From positions 1 through 13,692 of the forward strand of contig DBEB01000046.1 in NCBI GenBank assembly GCA_002293855.1: a DNA stretch of 13,692 bases, given 5' to 3'. Positions 6,774-11,818 of the stretch are shown here, piece by piece. Within the stretch, counting starts at the first letter, position 1. The number at the start of each line of letters is the position of its first letter. The translations under genes were made by a program, and so were the position numbers. Below the pieces are notes generated by a model. The model made no database searches and was not told the DNA's origin. It worked only from the letters and a program-made list of their open reading frames with translations. This DNA comes from Candidatus Falkowbacteria bacterium UBA917. Lineage in GTDB: Bacteria > Patescibacteriota > Patescibacteriia > Patescibacteriales > Patescibacteriaceae.

Positions 6774-7646
6774 ATGGTTGAACGCAAAACAGAGTTTGAA
6801 GCGATGGGTTGTAAATGGGGGATTAGTATCTGGGATGAGCTGTCTGATGAGCGGTGGAGTGAGTTGGTAAAAATTATCAAAGAAACAACGATCGACTTTG
6901 ATGAGACTTATTCACGTTTTAAAAAAACTTCGCTCATTTGGCAATTAGCTAACAAGACTGGCGTCTTTGAAGTGCCAACGGCGATGGTGGAGATGCTCAA
7001 GTACTACTGGCAATTTTATGATCTGTCCGAGCGTAAATTTAACCCTCTGATCGGTCAGACGATCAGTGATATGGGTTATGATTGGCAATATAGTTTGGTG
7101 CCAAAAGAGCAGATCGCTGTGACACCGGAGTTGACTGCTTCGCTGAGAATAGTAGATGAAAGTCACATTGAATTGATTGCGCCCTGTCTGATTGATCTAG
7201 GCGGTGTGGGCAAGGGGTATTGGGTTGATAGGCTAGCCGCTTATTTGCGAGAACAGAAGATTAAGCATTTTTTGGTTAATGGTAGTGGCGATGTAGCTTA
7301 TGAAAGCGAGGGTGAAAAATTGAAAGTCGGCTTAGAAGATCCAGCTGATGCGACTAAGGTGCTCGGGGTAGTGGAGTTAGCTCCTGGTCAAGCGATGGCT
7401 AGCTCAGGTAGTAATCGTCGCCGTTGGAATAAGTATCATCATATCATCGATCCGCTGACGCAGAGCTCACCGGAGTTAGTGGTGGCGTCCTGGGTAATCG
7501 CCGACAATGCGGCGATTGCTGATGCACTTGCTAGCTGTTTCTTTTTGGTGGCGCCTGATAATTTTGCTAGTCGATTTGAGTTTGAATATTGTCTGATTAA
7601 TAGTGAGCGGCGAATGAAGAAGTCGGGTCAATTTAATTTGCAATAA
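6774..7646 (+). CDS. apbE: FAD:protein FMN transferase (ApbE family), no export signal
   Basis: A 290-residue ApbE-type enzyme that attaches FMN from FAD to a threonine of target flavoproteins. Motifs in order: the EFEAMGCKWGI opening (7-17), DETYSRFKKTSLIWQL (43-58), LIDLGGVGKGYWVD (139-152), NGSGDV (169-174), ASSG (209-212), HHIIDPLT (222-229) and ADALAS (249-254). Family members usually have Thr at the position of Ser254 here. Most characterised ApbE proteins are exported lipoproteins, but this one starts with no signal peptide. It begins 5 nt after the reductase stop, leaving no room for one, so modification may occur in the cytosol before export or the enzyme may leave by another route. 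The probable substrate is the FMN-binding-domain protein at 7695-8219, whose 3' end converges on this gene across a shared terminator. Confidence 0.92.
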   Translation: MVERKTEFEAMGCKWGISIWDELSDERWSELVKIIKETTIDFDETYSRFKKTSLIWQLANKTGVFEVPTAMVEMLKYYWQFYDLSERKFNPLIGQTISDMGYDWQYSLVPKEQIAVTPELTASLRIVDESHIELIAPCLIDLGGVGKGYWVDRLAAYLREQKIKHFLVNGSGDVAYESEGEKLKVGLEDPADATKVLGVVELAPGQAMASSGSNRRRWNKYHHIIDPLTQSSPELVVASWVIADNAAIADALASCFFLVAPDNFASRFEFEYCLINSERRMKKSGQFNLQ

Positions 7647-7680
7647 AAAAACAAGCGAGCATAGCTCGCTTGTTTTTTTT
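7645..7680. terminator. Bidirectional terminator between apbE and the FMN-binding gene
   Basis: A 15-bp stem (7646-7660 with 7664-7678) has a GCGAGC/GCTCGC core, a 3-nt loop, an A run on the left and a T run on the right. It can end both converging transcripts and overlaps the apbE stop codon. Confidence 0.92.
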
Positions 7681-7694
7681 GTAGAGAAAAAGAT

Positions 7695-8219
7695 TTAGCT
7701 CTGGATGGCGGCTTGAGCCTTGATCTTGGTTAGAGCATCGTTGAAGCCGGCAGGGGTGAGAGAGGAACCGTTGACGATGTTGAGGGAAAGGCCATCGATG
7801 GATTTGCCAACTACTTCGGCAGTGAAGCCTTCGGCAAAAGTGCCTTGCCACTTTTTGCTAGCTGGGTTAGTGGCTAGGATTTCGGTCTTGGCTTCTTGGA
7901 TAATGCCGTTTTGATCGATACTGAGAGTAACGCCGAGTTCTTCAGCGCCAGCTGGGGACTGGTAGGAGCCGACGACAGCGTAGCTGCCGGCTTTGTAGCT
8001 GGAGCTGGCTGGAGTTTCTGGCATAACTTCGCTTGGAGCTGGGGTGTTTTGTTCGCCAGTATTGGTATCTGGAGTAGCTTCAGCTGGAGCTTCGGCAGTT
8101 GGTTTGTTATTCATCCACATGGCAACGCCGGCGATAATAAGGACGGCAATAGCAGGAGTGATGAGTTTAATTGCAGTGTTTTGACTGCAGGAACTTGAAT
8201 TTTGATTGTCAGTGGCCAT
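7695..8219 (-). CDS. Membrane-anchored FMN-binding-domain protein
   Basis: A 174-residue protein with a short polar N-terminus, one membrane anchor (about 19-36), a Pro/Ala/Glu/Thr-rich linker (about 37-72) and a C-terminal FMN-binding domain of the RnfG/NqrC type. That domain begins near the KAGSY stretch at 76-80 and ends with NGSSLTPAGFNDALTKIKAQ (150-169). The family flavinylation signature is S/D-G-A-S/T-x-T; here it reads N-G-S-S-L-T, making Thr155 the likely covalent FMN site. The expected topology places this domain outside the membrane, as an electron carrier accepting from the RnfD-like fusion. It has its own extended -10 promoter with a leader of about 22 nt and no Shine-Dalgarno. 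A Cys11 in the N-terminus precedes the anchor and is not a typical lipobox. The domain call is good; the electron acceptor is unknown. Confidence 0.82.
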   Translation of the reverse strand: MATDNQNSSSCSQNTAIKLITPAIAVLIIAGVAMWMNNKPTAEAPAEATPDTNTGEQNTPAPSEVMPETPASSSYKAGSYAVVGSYQSPAGAEELGVTLSIDQNGIIQEAKTEILATNPASKKWQGTFAEGFTAEVVGKSIDGLSLNIVNGSSLTPAGFNDALTKIKAQAAIQS

Positions 8220-8240
8220 AGCTGTTTAATTAGTTATTTA

Positions 8241-8267
8241 GCTAGGTGATTTTATCACTTGCTAGGT
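8241..8267. promoter_or_regulatory. Candidate operator over the FMN-binding gene promoter
   Basis: Two copies of GCTAGGT (8241-8247 and 8261-8267) spaced 20 bp apart flank the dyad GTGAT-TTT-ATCAC (8246-8258), which covers the -10 element of the minus-strand promoter. A regulator is only inferred. Confidence 0.35.
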
Positions 8268-8277
8268 CTCTTGGCAA
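8249..8277 (-). promoter_or_regulatory. Promoter of the FMN-binding gene
   Basis: On the minus strand: TTGCCA (8277-8272), 17-bp spacer ending in TG plus one base, then TAAAAT (8254-8249), an extended -10. The predicted start is near 8242. Confidence 0.7.
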
Positions 8278-8324
8278 GATTACTTGATAAAAAGGCTAAT
8301 AATAAAGGCTATAAATTAGAAATA

Positions 8325-8353
8325 TTGACTTTTTGTGGTATTTATGCTATAAT
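8325..8353 (+). promoter_or_regulatory. Strong promoter of the secreted unknown gene
   Basis: TTGACT (8325-8330), 17-bp spacer ending in TGC, then TATAAT (8348-8353), so both a near-consensus -35 and an extended -10. The leader is about 40 nt. It is divergent from the FMN-binding gene promoter. Confidence 0.85.
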
Positions 8354-8387
8354 TATAGCAATAATTTATAGTGTTTTTTGAAAATTT

Positions 8388-8394
8388 AAGGGGG
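8388..8394 (+). promoter_or_regulatory. Strong Shine-Dalgarno site deciding the start
   Basis: AAGGGGG ends 5 nt before the ATG at 8400 but only 2 nt before the GTG at 8397. The spacing therefore favours ATG 8400, matching the 5-nt spacing seen for the gene at 126. Confidence 0.75.
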
Positions 8395-8399
8395 TCGTG

Positions 8400-10256
8400 A
8401 TGATAAAACTTGTAGTAGTTTGTCTGCTTGGCGCTTTGATCTTTGGTGGGCAATTAAGTTTTGCTCAGGAAAAATTAAAAGCTCTAAGGTCCTGGACGCC
8501 GCTTGCCACCAAAGAGCCGATTGATTTTCCGATTTTAAAGATTGGAAAAAAATCTAAATGGACTATTCAAGTCCGTGCTAGCTCTGAAGAAAGAATTGTG
8601 ACTGTCTATAAGACTGACACGGTGCTGGTAAATGGTGTTAGAGAGATTCGTCGCAGTGCTTCTAGTTATGATGTTAATGGTGGCGCTTTACCATTTCGTA
8701 AAGTCTTACAAAAAATAGGCTTGAGTCGCTTTCCGCCGCTTGACAGTGGTCGAGTGGTAGTTGAGGAAGCGGTCAACGATAGTGGTTTGGTAACTCACTG
8801 GATCTTTATTGATGGGGCTAGTCATTTGGTATGGCTTGGTCCGATTGTGAAGATTGGTAAATATATTAGTTGCGAAATTGTCTTGACTAGCTTGAATCAA
8901 AATCTGGATTTGAAAGCTGCCGCCATTCAGACTATGGGTGCTGGTGTGCTTTTTATGAAAGATTCTGAGTTGAAAATCTTATCAGCGAGCGGTACGCAAC
9001 TAGCCGTTGATAAAATTGGTCAAGTGATCCAAAACTTTAATCGTCAAATGTTGCCGATTGTAATTGGTAGAGATACTAATTGGATAGTGTGGCTCGACAG
9101 AGTTCCTAATAATTTTGGTCATTTTGTCAGAGATTTAAAAGTTCCTGACTCAAGTTCAAGTGTTGATAGTGTATTGGCGGCCAAGATTTATTTTGATGGT
9201 CGTCATCTGAGAGCCTTATGGCCTGATAGTAATTATCTGAGCTATGATATGGGTAGTGGTAAGCATCAACTAGATCTGATTAAGAAAAAAATTGGTAAGG
9301 CTAGTGTGATGACAATTTCTGATTTTGGTAATCAGAAAGCGGTGTTGTGGTTTGATCAAAAAAATCAAATTATCACAGCTCCGTCTGACAGCATTTATAA
9401 CTTTAAGCTCAGTGATGCTTATTTGTATAGTGCACGGCGTCAGCCTTTACTCGGCTTGATAGATACTAACGGTGCTTTTCATGAGTTGCCGATAAGTGGT
9501 TATGGGGAGCTGAGAGATGCTCGCATGACGGATCTGAAGTCAATTGCTGATGAAGCTGATGATGAATTAACTGAGCTCGAGATAGAACGCTCAGAAGATT
9601 TGGCGATACTAGAGTATGAAAGAGAAGACGGCAGAACTGATTCGGCGTTTGTGTGGCCTGACAAAAAAAAGATGACGCCGTATTGGGGTCGTCCAGTTTA
9701 TGCCATGGACTCAACTTATCTATTTAGGACTATCGTTGGTACGGCTGAGGTTTTGAGGCCGGCTGAGGATTTTGATCGGATAGTTACTCGATATCATGTC
9801 ATTGATGACCCGAGAGTTGATAGTAACATTAAACAGTTTAAACCAATTGTGATTGGTAATCAGTCGGTGGTTAAACTGGGTTTTAAGAATAAGGACACGG
9901 TGAGCGGTGCTGCAAATGGAGCTGATTGGCTCTGGGTGCAATCAGGTCGTATCACTGTTGATCTCGGTACTTTTGTTGGATATGCTGAAATGTCAGGTTA
10001 TCCTGATAGCAGTGTATTGGTGTTTATTGATAATGGTATGATTACAATACTTTCAACTGCTAGAGATAAATGGTGGAGGAAGTCATTTTATGTGGATGAT
10101 ATGCCTCTCAAGAGATCAGAATTGATCGTGACTGTTTGGAACAGATTTATGGCTGGTGAAGAGCGTGTTTATGCTCGCATCGTGCTCGATACAAAGAAGC
10201 CAGATGGTAGCAATGCCTATGATCAGACTAGGATACTACCAATGGTTACTAGGTAG
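8400..10256 (+). CDS. Large secreted protein of unknown function
   Basis: A 618-residue protein I cannot assign to a family. Residues 1-22 form a signal peptide (hydrophobic core LVVVCLLGALIFGG, probable cleavage after LSFA). The mature part is beta-rich with recurring short blocks where a hydrophobic strand with Trp or Phe is followed by Asp/Gly, for example DTNWIVWLD, KAVLWFDQK, ADWLWVQSG and SSVLVFIDNG. This resembles beta-propeller blades or another solenoid, but no blade count is certain. A highly charged Glu/Asp/Arg segment lies around residues 378-410. There is no clear anchor, cell-wall motif or sorting domain at the C-terminus, which ends in MVTR. The start is decided by Shine-Dalgarno spacing; GTG 8397 would add one Met. 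The gene is monocistronic, with its own strong promoter and terminator, and divergent from the FMN-binding gene. Envelope or secreted location is well supported; function is not. Confidence 0.75.
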   Translation: MIKLVVVCLLGALIFGGQLSFAQEKLKALRSWTPLATKEPIDFPILKIGKKSKWTIQVRASSEERIVTVYKTDTVLVNGVREIRRSASSYDVNGGALPFRKVLQKIGLSRFPPLDSGRVVVEEAVNDSGLVTHWIFIDGASHLVWLGPIVKIGKYISCEIVLTSLNQNLDLKAAAIQTMGAGVLFMKDSELKILSASGTQLAVDKIGQVIQNFNRQMLPIVIGRDTNWIVWLDRVPNNFGHFVRDLKVPDSSSSVDSVLAAKIYFDGRHLRALWPDSNYLSYDMGSGKHQLDLIKKKIGKASVMTISDFGNQKAVLWFDQKNQIITAPSDSIYNFKLSDAYLYSARRQPLLGLIDTNGAFHELPISGYGELRDARMTDLKSIADEADDELTELEIERSEDLAILEYEREDGRTDSAFVWPDKKKMTPYWGRPVYAMDSTYLFRTIVGTAEVLRPAEDFDRIVTRYHVIDDPRVDSNIKQFKPIVIGNQSVVKLGFKNKDTVSGAANGADWLWVQSGRITVDLGTFVGYAEMSGYPDSSVLVFIDNGMITILSTARDKWWRKSFYVDDMPLKRSELIVTVWNRFMAGEERVYARIVLDTKKPDGSNAYDQTRILPMVTR

Positions 10257-10268
10257 AGATAAAAGAGT

Positions 10269-10298
10269 AAAGGAGTTTCATAATGAAACTCCTTTTTT
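10269..10298 (+). terminator. Rho-independent terminator
   Basis: A near-perfect hairpin (10269-10279 with 10285-10295, further pairing possible in the loop) runs into six T at 10293-10298. It ends the secreted-protein gene and insulates msrBA. Confidence 0.9.
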
Positions 10299-10309
10299 AA
10301 TACTCTCTG

Positions 10310-10318
10310 TGTTATGAT
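10310..10318 (+). promoter_or_regulatory. Extended -10 promoter of msrBA
   Basis: TG (10310-10311), one base, then TATGAT (10313-10318), with no clear -35. The predicted start (about 10325) coincides with the ATG at 10327, so msrB would be leaderless and the GTG at 10321 would not be in the mRNA. Confidence 0.55.
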
Positions 10319-10326
10319 GAGTGAAT

Positions 10327-10683
10327 ATGAATCAATTAACACCAGAGGAAAAAAGAGTGATTATAGACAAGGGGACAGAGGCGCCCTTTGTTGGTGAGTA
10401 TGTTAATACGATGTCAGCTGGAGTTTATCTGTGTCGTCAGTGTGATGCAAGGCTCTATGAATCAAAAGATAAGTTTCGGTCAGACTGTGGTTGGCCGAGT
10501 TTTGATGAGGCGGTGCCTGCTGCGGTCAAAGAGACTCTCGACGCTGATGGTCGTCGCATGGAGATAAGTTGCGCTCAGTGTGGTGCTCATCTCGGTCATG
10601 TCTTTGTCGGTGAAAATTATACTGATAAAAATGTGCGACACTGTGTTAATTCAATTTCGATGAAATTTGTCGCTGGTCAATAG
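10327..10683 (+). CDS. msrB: Peptide-methionine (R)-S-oxide reductase
   Basis: A 118-residue cytosolic MsrB that repairs the R-diastereomer of methionine sulfoxide. The zinc site is complete: CRQC (Cys36, Cys39) and CAQC (Cys82, Cys85). The catalytic Cys106 lies in RHCVNSISMKF, and Cys54 in SDCGWPSF is the likely resolving cysteine. Histidine-containing AHLGHVF (87-93) is also typical. There is no signal peptide. The ATG at 10327 is chosen over the GTG at 10321 because the predicted transcript begins at about 10325. The stop is one base before the msrA ATG, so the pair is coupled and would repair both sulfoxide isomers. Confidence 0.95.
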   Translation: MNQLTPEEKRVIIDKGTEAPFVGEYVNTMSAGVYLCRQCDARLYESKDKFRSDCGWPSFDEAVPAAVKETLDADGRRMEISCAQCGAHLGHVFVGENYTDKNVRHCVNSISMKFVAGQ

Positions 10684-10684
10684 T

Positions 10685-11173
10685 ATGATTAAAAAAGCAG
10701 TTTTAGCGGGTGGGTGTTTTTGGGGCTTAGAAGATTTGATTCGTCGTCAGTCGGGGGTGCTCTCGACGAGAGTTGGTTATGCTGGTGGTCAGGTAGAGCG
10801 ACCGACTTATGATCATCATAGTGGCCACGCTGAAGCAGTCGAGATTAGTTATGATGATGAGAAAATCGACTACAAGCATTTGTTAGATTTCTTCTTTCGT
10901 GTTCATAATCCAACCACGCTTAATCAACAAGGTAATGATATCGGTACTTCATATCGCTCGGTGATTTTTTTTGCTGATGAAGCAGAAAGACAGATGGCAA
11001 GTGACTTTATAGAGCTCGTCAATAGATCTGGCCGCTGGCCAGATCCAGTGGTGACGAGTCTAGAGTTACTTACTAAGTTTTGGCCAGCTGAAGACTATCA
11101 TCAAAAGTATCTCCAGAAAAATCCCGGTGGCTATACTTGTCATTTTGTCAGGTCAGGGAGCTATCTCTCATAA
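10685..11173 (+). CDS. msrA: Peptide-methionine (S)-S-oxide reductase
   Basis: A 162-residue MsrA that reduces the S-diastereomer of methionine sulfoxide. The catalytic Cys11 lies in AGGCFWG; GYAGG follows, then PTYDHHSGHAEAVEISYD, HNPTTLNQQGNDIGTSYRS and AEDYHQKYLQKNPGGYTCHF, all family signatures. Cys152 in YTCHF may act as a second cysteine; the long C-terminal tail with extra resolving cysteines seen in some MsrA is missing. The start at 10685, one base after the msrB stop, gives the standard N-terminus. A TTG at 10667 would overlap msrB without reason. The gene ends directly before a strong terminator. Confidence 0.95.
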   Translation: MIKKAVLAGGCFWGLEDLIRRQSGVLSTRVGYAGGQVERPTYDHHSGHAEAVEISYDDEKIDYKHLLDFFFRVHNPTTLNQQGNDIGTSYRSVIFFADEAERQMASDFIELVNRSGRWPDPVVTSLELLTKFWPAEDYHQKYLQKNPGGYTCHFVRSGSYLS

Positions 11174-11175
11174 AT

Positions 11176-11208
11176 AAAAAGAAATCTCTAGCTAGAGATT
11201 TCTTTTTT
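11176..11208. terminator. Bidirectional terminator of msrBA
   Basis: A perfect 32-bp palindrome (11176-11207) has A-rich and T-rich ends. It ends msrBA from the left and can end the minus-strand tRNA/GIY-YIG transcript from the right. Confidence 0.92.
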
Positions 11209-11214
11209 ATAGTG

Positions 11215-11294
11215 TGCCTCGGGGGAGAATCGAACTCCCACTCCGTTTCCAGAACACGATTTTGAGTCCTGCCTGCCGGCAGGCAGGCGTGCGC
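11215..11294 (-). pseudogene. 3' part of a second tRNA-Leu, interrupted by a palindrome
   Basis: On the minus strand this piece starts with tRNA nucleotides 25-31 (GCGCACG, 11294-11288), then the 20-bp palindrome (11287-11268), then nucleotides 32-84 (11267-11215). Positions 11212-11268 are identical to 11561-11617 of the intact tRNA region, a 57-bp exact repeat that includes 3 nt past the tRNA end. The acceptor partner strand and most of the D-arm are missing, and the palindrome splits the anticodon stem, so it cannot fold as a normal tRNA. Confidence 0.85.
11268..11287. repeat. 20-bp perfect GC palindrome, copy 1
   Basis: CCTGCCTGCCGGCAGGCAGG is fully self-complementary and inserted between tRNA nucleotides 31 and 32, with no target-site duplication. 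On the plus strand it directly follows AGT, as copy 2 does. It is far more GC-rich than its surroundings. Confidence 0.9.
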
Positions 11295-11302
11295 TCAGCT
11301 AA

Positions 11303-11542
11303 TTATTTTATCAAACTTTTTAAAAACTCTTTGCCACAGCCAGATTTTAAATATTTCTCTCTTTTTCTAGCGCTGAGTCTATCTGGGTGACTCTCTGTAA
11401 ATAAAATTGTGTAAGGTCTATAGTGTCTCGTTGTTTTTTCTTTGCCGGCAAAATGTTCTTTTAATCGTCTGTCGAGGTTATTTGTTAAGCCGACATAAAT
11501 ATAATTATTATTTATGCTTTTGATAGCATAGACAAAAAACAT
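11303..11542 (-). CDS. Small single-domain GIY-YIG endonuclease
   Basis: A 79-residue protein consisting only of a GIY-YIG nuclease domain. The family motifs appear as FVYAIKS (3-9), YIYVGLTNNLDRRLKEH (14-30, with Tyr16, Gly18 and Arg25), RHYRPYTILF (39-48) and ARKREKYLKSGCGKEFLK (58-75), where Glu62 is the probable metal ligand. The reading frame stays open upstream to 11644, but that extension is translated tRNA, so the ATG at 11542 is the true start. It begins 21 nt after the tRNA 3' end and is presumably cut from the same transcript; no Shine-Dalgarno is visible. Similar stand-alone domains are common and mostly uncharacterised. Its position between two halves of a split tRNA-Leu suggests a homing-type role, which is inference. 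Confidence 0.85.
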   Translation of the reverse strand: MFFVYAIKSINNNYIYVGLTNNLDRRLKEHFAGKEKTTRHYRPYTILFTESHPDRLSARKREKYLKSGCGKEFLKSLIK

Positions 11543-11563
11543 ATTTTTTGAGAGATTCTTGTG

Positions 11564-11647
11564 TGCCTCGGGGGAGAATCGAACTCCCACTCCGTTTCCA
11601 GAACACGATTTTGAGTCGTGCGCGTCTACCAGTTCCGCCACCAAGGC
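11564..11647 (-). tRNA. tRNA-Leu (anticodon CAA)
   Basis: 84 nt. Acceptor stem GCCTTGG pairs with CCGAGGC (one G-U) and is followed by discriminator A. The D-stem is GCG/CGC with a GG-containing loop. Anticodon stem CACGA/TCGTG has loop CTCAAAA, giving anticodon CAA (11613-11611) for UUG codons. A 15-nt variable arm, typical of class II tRNAs, and T-arm GGGAG/CTCCC with TTCGATT complete the fold. CCA is not fully encoded (CAC follows the discriminator). The GIY-YIG gene follows after 21 nt. Confidence 0.95.
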
Positions 11648-11681
11648 ATTTGAAAGAAATATTTTTTAAGGTTGCTATTTT

Positions 11682-11725
11682 GCCTATCAGTCCTGCCTAC
11701 CGGCAGGCAGGTCCGCCACCAAGGC
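11682..11725 (-). pseudogene. 5' part of a second tRNA-Leu, interrupted by a palindrome
   Basis: On the minus strand: nucleotides 1-14 of tRNA-Leu exactly (11725-11712), then a 20-bp palindrome (11711-11692), then ten bases (11691-11682) matching nucleotides 15-24 at 8 of 10 positions. It stops exactly where the 3' piece at 11294 resumes. It lies immediately downstream of the tandem tRNA promoter, where the original tRNA gene would be expected. Confidence 0.75.
11692..11711. repeat. 20-bp GC palindrome, copy 2 (one mismatch)
   Basis: CCTGCCTACCGGCAGGCAGG differs from copy 1 by one central base. It is inserted between tRNA nucleotides 14 and 15, again directly after AGT on the plus strand and again without target-site duplication. 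Confidence 0.9.
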
Positions 11726-11739
11726 ATTTTTGCTGATTT

Positions 11740-11777
11740 AATATAGCCAATATAAGTTAATTTGTCAAAATTGTCAA
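11740..11777 (-). promoter_or_regulatory. Tandem overlapping promoters of the tRNA-Leu/GIY-YIG unit
   Basis: On the minus strand there are two complete promoters offset by 9 bp. The first is TTGACA (11777-11772), 17-bp spacer, TATATT (11754-11749). The second is TTGACA (11768-11763), 17-bp spacer, TATATT (11745-11740). Predicted starts are about 11742 and 11733, just before the 5' tRNA piece. Confidence 0.75.
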
Positions 11778-11799
11778 AGCTGGGACTATGCTTTATAAT
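11771..11799 (+). promoter_or_regulatory. Promoter of parAB
   Basis: TTGTCA (11771-11776), 17-bp spacer, TATAAT (11794-11799). Its -35 overlaps the outer -35 of the divergent tRNA promoter, so the two probably cannot be occupied together. The leader is about 13 nt with no Shine-Dalgarno. Confidence 0.8.
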
Positions 11800-11818
11800 G
11801 AACTAACTATTAGAAAAT

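Larger units (their letters stand above)
11295..11681 (-). mobile_element. Candidate tRNA-Leu + GIY-YIG cassette
   Basis: This 387-bp segment lies exactly between tRNA nucleotides 24 (end of the 5' piece at 11682) and 25 (start of the 3' piece at 11294) of a broken tRNA-Leu copy. On the minus strand it contains a 34-nt leader, an intact tRNA-Leu(CAA), a 21-nt spacer, the 79-codon GIY-YIG gene and an 8-nt tail. The boundaries are read from alignment to the intact tRNA. That it is mobile is inference, since tandem duplication is an alternative. Confidence 0.45.

Noticed and set aside
10321..10326. GTG start for msrB, two codons upstream.
   Set aside because: It falls at or before the predicted transcription start and adds nothing conserved.
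11303..11644. A longer 113-residue form of the GIY-YIG protein starting inside the tRNA.
   Set aside because: The first 34 codons are translated tRNA-Leu and spacer sequence. The nuclease domain begins at the ATG at 11542.
11215..11725. A split tRNA joined in trans through its complementary GC palindromes, as in Nanoarchaeum.
   Set aside because: The two palindromes sit at different tRNA positions (14/15 and 31/32), not at one junction, and an intact copy is present. Bacteria lack the matching splicing endonuclease.
11548..11736. A 62-codon plus-strand frame across the tRNA and palindrome.
   Set aside because: It is antisense to the intact tRNA and made of tRNA and palindrome sequence, with no ribosome-binding site.
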